Source: Phycobacter sedimenti (lineage in GTDB: Bacteria; Pseudomonadota; Alphaproteobacteria; Rhodobacterales; Rhodobacteraceae). Taken from it: 64,000 nt of DNA. The DNA lies in the NCBI RefSeq assembly GCF_038148855.1, contig NZ_JBBVGR010000001.1, positions 124,001 through 188,000 on the forward strand, written 5' to 3'. Below the pieces are notes generated by a model. That model did not search any database. It was not told where the DNA came from and saw only the letters and a program-made list of their open reading frames with translations. The first letter of the stretch is position 1. Every line of letters begins with the position of its first letter. The position numbers were made by a program, and so were the translations under genes. This document shows positions 50,622 to 60,264 of the stretch, piece after piece.

Positions 50622-51425
50622 ATGCCCAGTCAACTGCTGTCCGGCAAACGCGGCCTCATCATGGGGCTGGCCAACGACAAATCCATCGCATGGGGAATCG
50701 CCAGAGCCTGCGCGGATGCAGGCGCCGAGCTTGCCTTTTCCTATCAGGGAGAGGCCCTGAAGAAACGGGTCGATCCTCTCGCCGCTCAGCTGGGCAGCGA
50801 CATTGTCCTGCCCTGCGACGTATCCGACGAAGCCTCGGTCGATGCGCTGTTCGACGCCCTGCAGGAAAAATGGGGCAAGCTGGACTTTGTTGTCCATGCC
50901 ATCGGGTTTTCCGACAAGAACGAGCTGCGCGGGCGTTATGTCGACACCAGCCGCGACAACTTCCAGATGACCATGGACATCTCGGTCTACTCCTTCACCG
51001 CAGTGGCCCGCCGCGCCGAAAAGCTGATGAGCGATGGCGGCTCGATGCTGACGCTGACCTACTACGGAGCCGAGCAGGTCATGCCTCACTACAATGTCAT
51101 GGGTGTTGCGAAGGCCGCTCTTGAAGCTTCGGTGAAATACCTGGCCGAGGATCTGGGCAAGGACGGGATCCGCGTCAATGCCATCTCGGCCGGCCCGATC
51201 AAGACCCTGGCTGCCAGCGGCATCGGCGATTTCCGCTACATCATGAAATGGAACGAGTACAACTCGCCCCTCCGCCGCAACGTGACGATCGATGACGTTG
51301 GCAAATCCGCCCTTTATTTGCTGTCGGATCTGTCCTCCGGTGTGACAGGTGAAAACCTGCACGTGGATGCAGGCTATCACGTAGTCGGCATGAAGGCAGT
51401 GGATGCCCCCGACATCACCAAATAA
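50622..51425 (+). CDS. fabI: Enoyl-ACP reductase (NADH)
   Basis: 267 residues, divergent short-chain dehydrogenase. Reduces trans-2-enoyl-ACP in fatty acid elongation. GLANDKSIAWGIA is the FabI cofactor loop, and the catalytic Tyr and Lys lie in YNVMGVAKAALE, with the FabI-type second Tyr in TYYGAEQV. C-terminal AISAGPIKTLAASGI forms the substrate loop. ATG at 50622 with GGCGGAGAACC in front. Target of triclosan in organisms that have it. Confidence 0.96.
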   Translation: MPSQLLSGKRGLIMGLANDKSIAWGIARACADAGAELAFSYQGEALKKRVDPLAAQLGSDIVLPCDVSDEASVDALFDALQEKWGKLDFVVHAIGFSDKNELRGRYVDTSRDNFQMTMDISVYSFTAVARRAEKLMSDGGSMLTLTYYGAEQVMPHYNVMGVAKAALEASVKYLAEDLGKDGIRVNAISAGPIKTLAASGIGDFRYIMKWNEYNSPLRRNVTIDDVGKSALYLLSDLSSGVTGENLHVDAGYHVVGMKAVDAPDITK

Positions 51426-51499
51426 GCCATATCCGGGCCGCGACAGACTGCGCGCTGCCCCTTCTGCCTGACGCCATCACCTTCGGAGCTAGACGCAAG

Positions 51500-52003
51500 A
51501 TGACCGATCGCCTGCCACACGAGAAAGGGTTTCACATCAGCTGGGACCAGATCCATCGGGACAGCCGCGCCCTTGCCTGGCGCCTGGATGGTCAGGGACC
51601 GGACGATGGCGCATGGCGCGCGGTCGTCGCCATCACCCGCGGTGGCATGGCGCCCGCAATGATCGTCAGCCGCGAACTGGACATCCGCACCGTGGATACC
51701 ATCTCGGTGAAATCCTACCACCATCAGTCCCAGGGGGCGGCGCAGGTTCTGAAAGCACCGGACAAGGCCCTGATGGGGGACGGTGAAGGCATTCTTGTGA
51801 TCGACGATCTGGTGGACAGTGGCAAGACCCTTGAACTGGTGCGCCAGATGTACCCCAAGGCGCATTTCGCGACCGTCTATGCCAAACCCAAGGGACGTCC
51901 GATGGTGGACACCTTCATCACCGAGGTAAGCCAGGACACCTGGATCTTCTTCCCCTGGGACATGGCCCTGCAATACGTGGAACCTTACCGCGGCACCGAC
52001 TGA
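51500..52003 (+). CDS. gpt: Xanthine-guanine phosphoribosyltransferase
   Basis: 167 residues. Salvages xanthine and guanine with PRPP. The PRPP loop is VIDDLVDSGKT and the N-terminal ITRGGMAPA supplies the pyrophosphate contact. C-terminal TWIFFPWD resembles the purine-binding end of Gpt. RBS uncertain; 74 bases after fabI. Terminator follows. Confidence 0.93.
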   Translation: MTDRLPHEKGFHISWDQIHRDSRALAWRLDGQGPDDGAWRAVVAITRGGMAPAMIVSRELDIRTVDTISVKSYHHQSQGAAQVLKAPDKALMGDGEGILVIDDLVDSGKTLELVRQMYPKAHFATVYAKPKGRPMVDTFITEVSQDTWIFFPWDMALQYVEPYRGTD

Positions 52004-52039
52004 GGTCGACTGCCTCCTGTTCCGGCTCAAGGCCCTGTC

Positions 52040-52064
52040 AGCGCGCCCCCGTGGCGCGCTTTTT
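52040..52064 (+). terminator. Terminator after gpt
   Basis: AGCGCGCC-CCCGT-GGCGCGCT, an 8-bp stem, then TTTT. Confidence 0.9.
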
Positions 52065-52155
52065 CTTGAGCGTTCCGCCTGCCCATGTCACACAGTTCGG
52101 CGCAGGCATTGCCACGCGCCACCAGAGACGGCCTTTTGATCACAGAAAGACACCC

Positions 52156-53364
52156 ATGACACCCTCCAGCATTTCCGCACCGGCCCACCATATTGCCAGC
52201 ACCGAGGCGACCTTTTGCTCTCCGATCGTGGAATCGCGGCGCTGGCTTGATGGTGTAGACTTTCCCGCCTCCCGTCCGCTGATCAACGTCAGCCAGGCGG
52301 CCCCGACCGAGATGCCGCCCGAAGGGCTGCGTCAGGCGATGGCCGAGGCGGCGCTCACACAGGTCGATGCGCATCTTTACGGCCCCGTTCTAGGCCGTGA
52401 CGACCTGAGGGAAGCCCTGGCCGCGCAGATTTCCAGCCTCTACGGCGGCGCGGTCACTAGGCAGCACATTGGCATTACCTCGGGCTGCAACCAGGCTTTT
52501 GCGGCCAGCATTGCGGCCCTGTGCACCAAGGGGGACGAGGTGATCATTCCCGTGCCCTGGTATTTCAACCACAAAATGTGGCTCGACATGTCCGGCGTTG
52601 CGGCTGTGCCTTTGCAGGTGGGCGCGGATATGGTGCCTGACCCCAAGGCGGCAGCGGCCCTGATCACGCCCCAGACCCGTGCCATCGTTCTTGTCACCCC
52701 GAACAATCCCTGCGGCGTCGAATACCCAGCCGGGATCGTAAGCGCCTTTTTCGACCTCGCCCGGCAGCATGGTCTGTCGCTGATCCTGGATGAGACCTAC
52801 CGCGATTTCGACAGCCGCGAGGGCGCGCCGCACGAGCTGTTCCAGGACCCGTCATGGGACGACACGCTCATTCACCTTTATTCCTTCTCCAAAGCCTACC
52901 GGCTGACCGGGCATCGCGTCGGAGCCATCGCGGCGAGCACCGGCAGATTGTTCGAGATTGAAAAGTTCCTCGATACCGTGACCATATGCCCGGCCCAGCT
53001 GGGCCAGATCGGAGCCCACTGGGGTCTGCAAAACCTGCAAGCCTGGCTGGCCGGTGAGCGGCAGGAGATTCTGGATCGCAAGGCCGCGATTGAGGACGGT
53101 TTTCACCGGCTTGCCGACAAGGGCTGGTCTCTTTTGGGATGCGGCGCCTATTTTGCCTATATTGAACATCCGTTTCAGCACTCATCGGAAGAGCTCGCCA
53201 AACGTCTGGTTCGGGAATGCTCTGTCCTGATGCTGCCGGGAACCATGTTCATGCCCGCAGGCGACCCCGGCGGCGCCCGTCAGTTCCGAATTGCCTTTGC
53301 CAATGTGGACCGGGCCGGGATCACGACGCTGTTCGACCGGCTGGCGGCCTTCGACCCAACATAG
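52156..53364 (+). CDS. Fold-type I PLP aminotransferase
   Basis: 402 residues, class I/II aminotransferase. VTPNNPCGVEYP is the substrate/PLP asparagine loop, LDETYRDF the PLP aspartate, and SFSKAYRLTGHRVG holds the PLP lysine; SQAAPTEMPPEGL at the N-terminus recalls aspartate/aromatic enzymes. Specific amino donor is not readable. The ATG at 52156 is used; upstream codons to 52051 cover the gpt terminator. Confidence 0.88.
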   Translation: MTPSSISAPAHHIASTEATFCSPIVESRRWLDGVDFPASRPLINVSQAAPTEMPPEGLRQAMAEAALTQVDAHLYGPVLGRDDLREALAAQISSLYGGAVTRQHIGITSGCNQAFAASIAALCTKGDEVIIPVPWYFNHKMWLDMSGVAAVPLQVGADMVPDPKAAAALITPQTRAIVLVTPNNPCGVEYPAGIVSAFFDLARQHGLSLILDETYRDFDSREGAPHELFQDPSWDDTLIHLYSFSKAYRLTGHRVGAIAASTGRLFEIEKFLDTVTICPAQLGQIGAHWGLQNLQAWLAGERQEILDRKAAIEDGFHRLADKGWSLLGCGAYFAYIEHPFQHSSEELAKRLVRECSVLMLPGTMFMPAGDPGGARQFRIAFANVDRAGITTLFDRLAAFDPT

Positions 53365-53516
53365 CTCTGCGAGCGATACCTGCCCTTGCCTGCGCGACAA
53401 GTTCTTGCTCCTGCTGGGGCGGCAGCGTATGCAGAAGCCCGAAGTGACAAATGGCACCCCCTGCCCGCCGCACCCCGGCGAAGGCGGGGCGGGCAGCAGG
53501 TAGGAACGAGGGCACT

Positions 53517-55358
53517 ATGGCCGCTGGCATAAAAAATCTATCACGAACCTTTGTCTGGATCCTCATGGGGATGCTGATCGTGGGGCTCGCCGGGTTTGGC
53601 GCGGTCAATTTTTCCGGTTCAATGACATCCGTTGCCCTGGTCGGTGAACGCGAGGTCTCGGTCGATGCCTACATGCGGGAACTTCAGCGTGAACAGCAGG
53701 CCATTCAGGCCCAGACCGGTCAGGCCATGCCGATGTCGCAGCTTACCGCCATGGGCCTCGATCAGGTCGTCCTTGGCCGCCTGATCACCCTTGCCTCTAT
53801 CGACAACGAGGTAGACCAGCTTGGCATCTCGATCGGTGACGAAAACCTGCTGGAAGAACTGACCAAGGTTTCGGCCTTCCAGAACGCCAGCGGCCAGTTT
53901 GATCGCGAAGCCTACCGATTTGCCCTTGATAATGCAGGTTTCAGCGAGTCCGAATTCGAGGATGATCTGCGCCGAGAGGCCGCACGCACCCTGGTGCAGG
54001 GCGCCATCATGTCCGGTGCACGGATGCCCGCGACCATGGCGGATACGCTGGTAGCCTACATCGGCGAGCGTCGCAGCCTTACCTATGTCTCCATCCCCAC
54101 GGCCACGGTGCCACTGACGATGCAGATGCCCGGCGATGAAGAGCTGAAAGCCTTTTATGACGCCAACATCGATCGTTTCACCCTGCCCGAGACCAAAGTG
54201 TTGACCTATGTTCACCTCAGCCCGGAGATGCTGCTCGACACGGTCGAGGTGGACGAGGACGCGCTCCGCGCGCTCTATGAGGAGCGTACCTCCGAATACA
54301 ACATCCCCGAGCGCCGCCTGGTCGAACGGCTTGTCTTTGCCAGTCAAGAGAGCGCCGCAAGCGCAAAGGCCCAGCTCGATGTGGGCGGCACAACCTTCGA
54401 AGTTCTGGTCCAGGATCGCGGTCTCTCTCTTGCCGATGTGGATCTTGGTGATGTGACCGAGACCGAGCTGTCTGAGGCTGGCGGGCAGGTTTTCGCGGCG
54501 GAGATCGGCGCGGTCGTCGGCCCCTTGCCCTCTGACCTTGGCCCGGCCCTTTACAGGGTCAATGGCGCTCTTGAGGCGCGGCTCACCACCTTTGAAGAGG
54601 CCAGAGACGAGCTGCGCGATGAGCTCGCCGCAGACCGCGCGCGCCGCTTGATTGAACAGCAGGCCGAGCCGATCGAAGACATGCTGGCCGGCGGCGTTAC
54701 GCTGGAAGAGATTGCCGATCAGTCCGATGCCCAACTCGGTTCACTGAACTGGACCGGCCTGAACAGCGACGCCATCGCCGCCTATGACGGATTCCGCTCG
54801 GCGGCCGAACAGGTCACCGTCGAAGACTTCCCCTCGGTCGATTTCCTGGAGGACGGCAGCCTGTTCGCCCTGCGCCTCGATGAAGTCCTGCCGCCGCGCC
54901 CGGAACCCTTTGAAGACGCAGGCGAAGCCGTCTTCCAGGCCTGGAACGACAACCGCGCAACCGAGGCTGTCGCCGCCCAGGCCCAAGAGCTTATGACACA
55001 GGTCGAAGAGGCCGGAGCCTTCCCCGAAGACCGTGACGTAAAGACCGAAACCGCGCAGACCCGCACGGCCTATATCGACGGAACACCGGCTGAAATGATG
55101 ATTGCCGCCTTCGAGATGCAGCCAGGCGAGGTGCGCGTCGTCTCGGACGAGAACGGCGCTGTCGTTCTGCGCCTGGATGAGGTCCTGCCTGCCGAAGACA
55201 GCCCGGAAATGCAGATGCTGCAACAGGCACTGGGCACCCAGCTCGATCAGGCGATCTCTCAAGCCCTGTTCGAAGCCTTTGCTCAGGACGCCCAGATCCG
55301 CGCCGCACCGCGGGTCGACCAGCAGGCACTGAATGCCGTCAAGTCCAGCTTCCAGTAA
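53517..55358 (+). CDS. PpiD-like periplasmic folding factor (SurA N + parvulin domain)
   Basis: 613 residues, inner-membrane anchored by one helix (FVWILMGMLIVGLAGFG, ~14-30) with a large periplasmic part: a SurA/PpiD N-terminal chaperone segment, a parvulin-like domain near the centre (RLVERLVFASQESAASAKAQ), and a second similar region at the C-terminus. The parvulin motif is degenerate, so chaperone action at the Sec translocon exit is more likely than isomerase activity. ATG at 53517 with GAACGAGGG. trpE begins 24 bases later. Confidence 0.9.
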   Translation: MAAGIKNLSRTFVWILMGMLIVGLAGFGAVNFSGSMTSVALVGEREVSVDAYMRELQREQQAIQAQTGQAMPMSQLTAMGLDQVVLGRLITLASIDNEVDQLGISIGDENLLEELTKVSAFQNASGQFDREAYRFALDNAGFSESEFEDDLRREAARTLVQGAIMSGARMPATMADTLVAYIGERRSLTYVSIPTATVPLTMQMPGDEELKAFYDANIDRFTLPETKVLTYVHLSPEMLLDTVEVDEDALRALYEERTSEYNIPERRLVERLVFASQESAASAKAQLDVGGTTFEVLVQDRGLSLADVDLGDVTETELSEAGGQVFAAEIGAVVGPLPSDLGPALYRVNGALEARLTTFEEARDELRDELAADRARRLIEQQAEPIEDMLAGGVTLEEIADQSDAQLGSLNWTGLNSDAIAAYDGFRSAAEQVTVEDFPSVDFLEDGSLFALRLDEVLPPRPEPFEDAGEAVFQAWNDNRATEAVAAQAQELMTQVEEAGAFPEDRDVKTETAQTRTAYIDGTPAEMMIAAFEMQPGEVRVVSDENGAVVLRLDEVLPAEDSPEMQMLQQALGTQLDQAISQALFEAFAQDAQIRAAPRVDQQALNAVKSSFQ

Positions 55359-55382
55359 CGATACAGACCCAGGCACATCGAC

Positions 55383-56894
55383 ATGGCTTTGACCCCGGAT
55401 TTCGACAGTTTCGCCGCAGCCTATGACGCGGGTGAAAACCAACTGGTCTATACCCGCCTCGCCGCAGATCTTGATACCCCGGTGTCCTTGATGCTGAAAC
55501 TGACCGGCGCGCAGAAAGATGCGTTCATGCTGGAATCCGTGACCGGCGGTGAGGTGCGCGGGCGCTATTCCATTATCGGGATGAAGCCCGATCTGGTCTG
55601 GCGCTGCCGGGGTGAACGTTCCGAGATCAACCGCTCCGCGCGCTTTGATGCCGAAGCCTTCGCAGCCGAGGACGGAAACCCGCTGGACAATCTGCGCACG
55701 CTGCTCGCCGAAAGCCGGATCGATCTTCCCGAAGACCTTCCGCAGGCTGCCGCGGGTCTGTTCGGCTATCTCGGCTATGACATGGTGCGCCTTGTCGAAC
55801 ATCTGCCGAATGTGAACCCGGATCCGCTGGGCCTGCCCGATGCCATCATGATGCGCCCCTCGGTGGTTGCCGTTCTGGACGGCGTCAAGGGAGAGGTCAC
55901 CGTCGTCTCGCCCGCCTGGGCGGCCGCTGGACAGTCGGCCAAGGCCGCCTATGCGCAGGCTGCAGAGCGGGTGATGGATGCGGTCCGCGATCTGGAACGC
56001 GCGATGCCAGCCGAGACCCGCGATCTGGGCGATGCTGATGAAGTGGCTCCGCCGGTCAGCAACTTTTCCAAATCCGGCTACATGGAAGCGGTTGAAAAGG
56101 CCAAGGAATACATCCGCGCAGGTGACATCTTCCAGGTGGTGCCCGCTCAGCGCTGGAAGCAGGACTTCCCGCTGCCACCCTTTGCTCTGTATCGCTCGCT
56201 GCGGCGCACGAACCCGTCGCCCTTCATGTTCTATTTCAACTTTGGCGGCTTCCAGGTCATCGGTGCCAGCCCCGAGATCCTGGTCCGGGTCTTTGGCAAG
56301 GAAGTCACCATCCGTCCCATCGCCGGCACCCGCCCGCGCGGGGCCACCCCGGAAGAGGACAAGGCGCTTGAGGCAGATCTGCTGGCCGACAAAAAAGAGC
56401 TGGCCGAGCATCTGATGCTTCTGGATCTGGGGCGCAACGATACGGGTCGTGTCTCAAAGATCGGAACCGTGCGCCCGACCGAAAAATTCATCATCGAGCG
56501 GTACAGCCACGTGATGCATATCGTTTCGAACGTCGTGGGCGAATTGGACGACGACAAGGACGCGCTTGACGCTTTCTTTGCCGGAATGCCAGCGGGCACG
56601 GTCTCAGGTGCACCAAAAGTGCGGGCGATGGAGATCATCGACGAGCTGGAGCCGGAAAAGCGCGGCGTTTATGGCGGCGGAGTGGGCTATTTCTCGGCGG
56701 GCGGCGACATGGACATGTGTATCGCCCTGCGCACGGCCATCGTTCAGGATCAGACGCTCTACATTCAGGCCGGTGGCGGCGTTGTGTATGATAGTGACCC
56801 CGAGGCCGAGTATATGGAAACCGTGCATAAATCCAATGCGATCCGCCGCGCGGCGGCAGATGCCGCGCGCTTTGCCGGGCGCGGCAACCGCTGA
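55383..56894 (+). CDS. trpE: Anthranilate synthase component I
   Basis: 503 residues. Chorismate to anthranilate with TrpG. The N-terminal LLES-type tryptophan inhibition site appears as FMLESVTGGEVRGRYS, and the chorismate-binding half shows IAGTRPRG, LLMLLDLGRNDTGRVS-type and AGTVSGAPKVRAMEIID segments. It shares a transcript with ppiD, but the next plus-strand trp gene is 1.77 kb away, separated by an opposite-strand gene, so trpE and trpG are not in one simple operon. Confidence 0.97.
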   Translation: MALTPDFDSFAAAYDAGENQLVYTRLAADLDTPVSLMLKLTGAQKDAFMLESVTGGEVRGRYSIIGMKPDLVWRCRGERSEINRSARFDAEAFAAEDGNPLDNLRTLLAESRIDLPEDLPQAAAGLFGYLGYDMVRLVEHLPNVNPDPLGLPDAIMMRPSVVAVLDGVKGEVTVVSPAWAAAGQSAKAAYAQAAERVMDAVRDLERAMPAETRDLGDADEVAPPVSNFSKSGYMEAVEKAKEYIRAGDIFQVVPAQRWKQDFPLPPFALYRSLRRTNPSPFMFYFNFGGFQVIGASPEILVRVFGKEVTIRPIAGTRPRGATPEEDKALEADLLADKKELAEHLMLLDLGRNDTGRVSKIGTVRPTEKFIIERYSHVMHIVSNVVGELDDDKDALDAFFAGMPAGTVSGAPKVRAMEIIDELEPEKRGVYGGGVGYFSAGGDMDMCIALRTAIVQDQTLYIQAGGGVVYDSDPEAEYMETVHKSNAIRRAAADAARFAGRGNR

Positions 56895-56933
56895 GAAAGG
56901 CGGGCGCAAGACAGCGCGACTTGCTGCAGGGGA

Positions 56934-58478
56934 TTATTCGGCGCTGTCTCTCAGATTGGCGGCAAGGCTGGCCGATACCGGTACCAGGGCCACGCGGCTG
57001 GCGCGGTCCTGCAACCCCCACAGCAAAAGCGCCGAAATCGTGTCGGGCTGCAACCGGCCCAGCATGATCACCGCGCCCTCCTGCCCCGCGCGAAAGGCGG
57101 CCTGATCGAGGAACCTGCGCATGGCGCGCGGGTTTTGTCCGGCGCCGTCAAAGTCACGGAAGACAACCCCGGCCGGGATCCCCTCCCGCAGCGCAAGCTT
57201 CTGGACCGTATTGAGGCCACTGTTTTGCAAGAGGAGGCCGTATCCGGCCGCCTGAGCCACATCAGACACCTGATCCGCCAATGGCCTCGTCCCTTGCACC
57301 CCTGTCTTGACCCCTTCGAGGAAGGCCACCGCCTCTGGCAGGCGGTCCCGCCAGACTGCAAGGGCGGTCTCTGCATCCTGCGGCTGCGCCTCGCGCGGCA
57401 GATCCGCCAGGATCAAAACCTCAAACCCGGCCGCCCGGTGTGCCGCCATTTTCTCAGCCGCGCGCGGGTCTTCGGGATCAATGGCAAAGCTCAGGGGATA
57501 GGGAAATTCCGCCAGGGCTTCGGCTCCGACGGCGTTTGCATCATCGATCAGTACGATGGACATCAGGGGGCGTCCGTCGCTGCCATCGAATGGCGCAGCG
57601 AAGGCTTCAAATGGCGCCAGTTGTGGCACTTCACGATTTGCAGCGGCCTCCTCGGCCCCGTCCCGTTCTGTCAGAGGGCGCACACGGGTCCCGATCTGAG
57701 GCCCATCAGCGCGATCGGGGGCATCCGCCGTGGGCAGGCCGGCGATCCGATCCGATCCGCCATCGTCCAGCGGCCCGGTTCCGGTGTCCGGCTGTTCTCT
57801 TTCTGCATCTTGCTCGGATGGAGCAGTCTGCCCCTCCGGCGCAGGGGCTTCGAAGCTGATCACCGGAGGCGCGGTCGGCGCGGGCGCGGTGCCCAGAGAC
57901 GGCATCGAGATGGCGGGCACGCTGGGCGCACCGGCAGGGGGCCTGTCCTGCCCGACAGCAATCTGTGGGCGATCCGTTTCCTCCGCAGCTTCAGTTGGTG
58001 CCTCGGGCACATCCGCCTCGGATCCGGAAGGCGCAGGCGCGGGCTGGGTTGATACTACAACGTCATCCTCCCCGGTGAGCGTTTCCGGCAGGGCAACCGG
58101 CTCCCCGGTCCCGCTGGCGCTGGTCGGTTCAGAGGGCGCCGCTGGCTGATCCGGAAGCGCAGATTCGCCACTTCCGGCAACCTCTCCCGGCAAGGCGAGT
58201 TCGGGCCGCGAGGCAGTCTGTGTATCGGCCGCATTGATCCCGCTGACATCGTCAACAGGTGCCGTACTGGGCGCCACCGGGGCCGCCTCGACCAGATCGG
58301 CATCCGTGGCAGGGCTTTCGATGGGTGCAGCCGTGCTCGGCTCTGGCGCGACACCCGCATCCGGTTCGGTCACGCTGACGCGCACCTGCGACGGCAACGG
58401 CGTGGACAAAGACCACATGGCCGCACCGCAAACGGCCACCAATGTTCCGATACTGACACCGCCCAGAAAGCCTCGCAT
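56934..58478 (-). CDS. Divergent polysaccharide deacetylase (YibQ-like), with Pro/Ala linker
   Basis: 514 residues. Signal anchor at the N-terminus (GGVSIGTLVAVCGAAMWS), about 270 residues of Pro/Ala/Glu-rich low-complexity linker, then the C-terminal divergent deacetylase domain (SIVLIDDANAVG, FPYPLSFAIDPEDP, LLLQNSGLNTVQKLA) found in YibQ. The classic DD/HH metal motif of true deacetylases is not complete. Lies antisense-oriented between trpE and trpG; probable cell-envelope role, unrelated to tryptophan. The ATG at 58478 is preferred to the longer frame. Confidence 0.85.
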   Translation of the reverse strand: MRGFLGGVSIGTLVAVCGAAMWSLSTPLPSQVRVSVTEPDAGVAPEPSTAAPIESPATDADLVEAAPVAPSTAPVDDVSGINAADTQTASRPELALPGEVAGSGESALPDQPAAPSEPTSASGTGEPVALPETLTGEDDVVVSTQPAPAPSGSEADVPEAPTEAAEETDRPQIAVGQDRPPAGAPSVPAISMPSLGTAPAPTAPPVISFEAPAPEGQTAPSEQDAEREQPDTGTGPLDDGGSDRIAGLPTADAPDRADGPQIGTRVRPLTERDGAEEAAANREVPQLAPFEAFAAPFDGSDGRPLMSIVLIDDANAVGAEALAEFPYPLSFAIDPEDPRAAEKMAAHRAAGFEVLILADLPREAQPQDAETALAVWRDRLPEAVAFLEGVKTGVQGTRPLADQVSDVAQAAGYGLLLQNSGLNTVQKLALREGIPAGVVFRDFDGAGQNPRAMRRFLDQAAFRAGQEGAVIMLGRLQPDTISALLLWGLQDRASRVALVPVSASLAANLRDSAE

Positions 58479-58591
58479 GCCCGTTTTGCCTCTCAATTCT
58501 TTGGTCCGGCCCGCTACACGCCCCACCTGCCCGGATCCGCCCGGGCAATTGTGCCAAAACCGCACCCTACCCTTGACGCTGGACGGCAAGC

Positions 58592-58620
58592 CTGAACATG
58601 TATGTCGCAACAACTATACT
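58592..58620 (+). promoter_or_regulatory. Candidate promoter for trpG-trpD-ung-trpC-moaC-moeA
   Basis: CTGAAC (58592-58597), 17 bp, TATACT (58615-58620). Fits with trpG lying apart from trpE and needing its own start near 58627. No leader peptide with tandem Trp codons is visible. Confidence 0.4.
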
Positions 58621-58663
58621 GCGGCGCAAGCCCTGCCCGCCACCCTTAAAAGAGCCTGCCAAG

Positions 58664-59245
58664 ATGTTGCTGCTGATCGACAACTACGATTCCTTTACCT
58701 ACAACCTTGTGCACTATCTGGGCGAACTCGGCGCAACGCTGGATGTGCGCCGCAATGACACGCTCGATGTGCAGGAAGCGATGGCTCTGAGGCCTGCCGG
58801 CATTCTCCTCAGCCCCGGCCCCTGCGATCCCGATCAGGCCGGGATCTGCCTGCCGCTCACACTGGCTGCTGCCGAGGCGGGGATCCCGCTGATGGGGGTC
58901 TGCCTTGGGCATCAGACAATCGGTCAAGCCTTTGGCGGCAAAGTGGTGCGGTGCCATGAAATCGTTCACGGCAAGATGGGACAGGTCCATCACAAAGGTA
59001 AGGGGCTGTTTGCAGGGCTCCCCTCGCCCTTTGAGGCGACCCGCTATCATTCGCTGGTCGTGGATCGAGAGACCCTGCCCGATTGCCTTGAAATCACCGC
59101 GGAGCTGGAAGACGGAACCATCATGGGGCTGCAACACCGGGATCTGCCGATCCATGGCGTCCAGTTCCATCCAGAATCGATTGCTTCGCAACACGGCCAT
59201 GCGCTGCTGCAGAACTTCCTGAACGAGATGAAGGTGCCCGCATGA
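58664..59245 (+). CDS. trpG: Anthranilate synthase component II (glutamine amidotransferase)
   Basis: 193 residues. Triad: Cys in GVCLGHQTIGQ (~80), His and Glu in VQFHPESI. IDNYDSFTYNLVHYL at the start is the TrpG/PabA signature; it may serve both anthranilate and p-aminobenzoate synthesis since no separate PabA is in view. Start at 58664; its stop overlaps the trpD start by 4 bases. Confidence 0.97.
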   Translation: MLLLIDNYDSFTYNLVHYLGELGATLDVRRNDTLDVQEAMALRPAGILLSPGPCDPDQAGICLPLTLAAAEAGIPLMGVCLGHQTIGQAFGGKVVRCHEIVHGKMGQVHHKGKGLFAGLPSPFEATRYHSLVVDRETLPDCLEITAELEDGTIMGLQHRDLPIHGVQFHPESIASQHGHALLQNFLNEMKVPA

Positions 59246-60264
59246 GCGACCAGATGAAGCCGCTGATCAATGCCGCTGCCGAACGCCCCCTGACCCGCGC
59301 GGAGGCGGAAGAGGCCTTTGCAATGCTGTTCGAGGGCGAAGCCACACCCAGCCAGATGGGCGGCCTGCTGATGGCGTTGCGCACCCGCGGCGAAACCGTC
59401 GATGAATACGCTGCGGCTGCCGCCGTGATGCGCTCCAAGTGCAATGCGGTGCGCGCGCCCGAAGGCGCGATCGACATCGTCGGCACCGGTGGCGATGGCA
59501 AGGGCACGCTCAACATCTCGACCGCAACGGCCTTTGTAGTTGCCGGGGCAGGCACGGTAGTTGCCAAGCATGGGAACCGCAACCTCAGCTCGAAATCCGG
59601 TGCAGCGGATGCGCTTGGCCAAATGGGAATCAAGGTCATGGTCGGCCCGCAAGTAGTTGAAAAATCCATAAATGAGGCGGGTATCGGCTTTATGATGGCG
59701 CCGATGCATCACCCGGCGATTGCCCATGTGATGCCCACCCGGCAAGAGCTTGGAACCCGGACGATATTCAATATCCTTGGTCCGCTGACCAACCCCGCAG
59801 GCGTGAAACGGCAGTTGACCGGCGCCTTTTCCCGCGCCCTGATCCGCCCAATGGCAGAGACGCTTCAGCAGCTTGGATCGACCCGCGCCTGGCTGGTACA
59901 TGGATCGGACGGCACCGATGAGTTGACCATTACGGGCATCAGCTGGGTCTCTGCGCTTGAAGAAGACGGCAGAATCCGCGACGTTGAACTCCATCCCGAA
60001 GATGCGGGCCTGCCCGTTCACCCCTTCGAAGAGATTTTGGGCGGCACGCCGGAGGAAAACGCAACCGCCTTCCGCGCTCTTCTGGATGGCGCGCCCTCGG
60101 CCTATCGCGACGCGGTTCTTCTCAACAGTGCCGCGGCGCTTGTGGTTGCCGGGGACGCGAGCGATCTTCGAGAAGGTGTTGAAAAAGCACGTGAAAGCAT
60201 CGACAGCGGCGCCGCGAAAGACAAGATCGTCGCCGTTGCCCGGATCACTTCCGAGGCATCCTGA
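59242..60264 (+). CDS. trpD: Anthranilate phosphoribosyltransferase
   Basis: 340 residues. GTGGDGKGTLNISTATAFV is the PRPP/Mg loop and KHGNRNLSSKSGAADAL binds anthranilate. Coupled to trpG; its TGA shares a base with the ATG of ung. Confidence 0.97.
   Translation: MSDQMKPLINAAAERPLTRAEAEEAFAMLFEGEATPSQMGGLLMALRTRGETVDEYAAAAAVMRSKCNAVRAPEGAIDIVGTGGDGKGTLNISTATAFVVAGAGTVVAKHGNRNLSSKSGAADALGQMGIKVMVGPQVVEKSINEAGIGFMMAPMHHPAIAHVMPTRQELGTRTIFNILGPLTNPAGVKRQLTGAFSRALIRPMAETLQQLGSTRAWLVHGSDGTDELTITGISWVSALEEDGRIRDVELHPEDAGLPVHPFEEILGGTPEENATAFRALLDGAPSAYRDAVLLNSAAALVVAGDASDLREGVEKARESIDSGAAKDKIVAVARITSEAS

Noticed and set aside
58479..58663. Trp attenuator leader peptide before trpG
   Set aside because: No short ORF with tandem Trp codons and no alternative stems; the hairpin near 58530 belongs to the opposite-strand leader.
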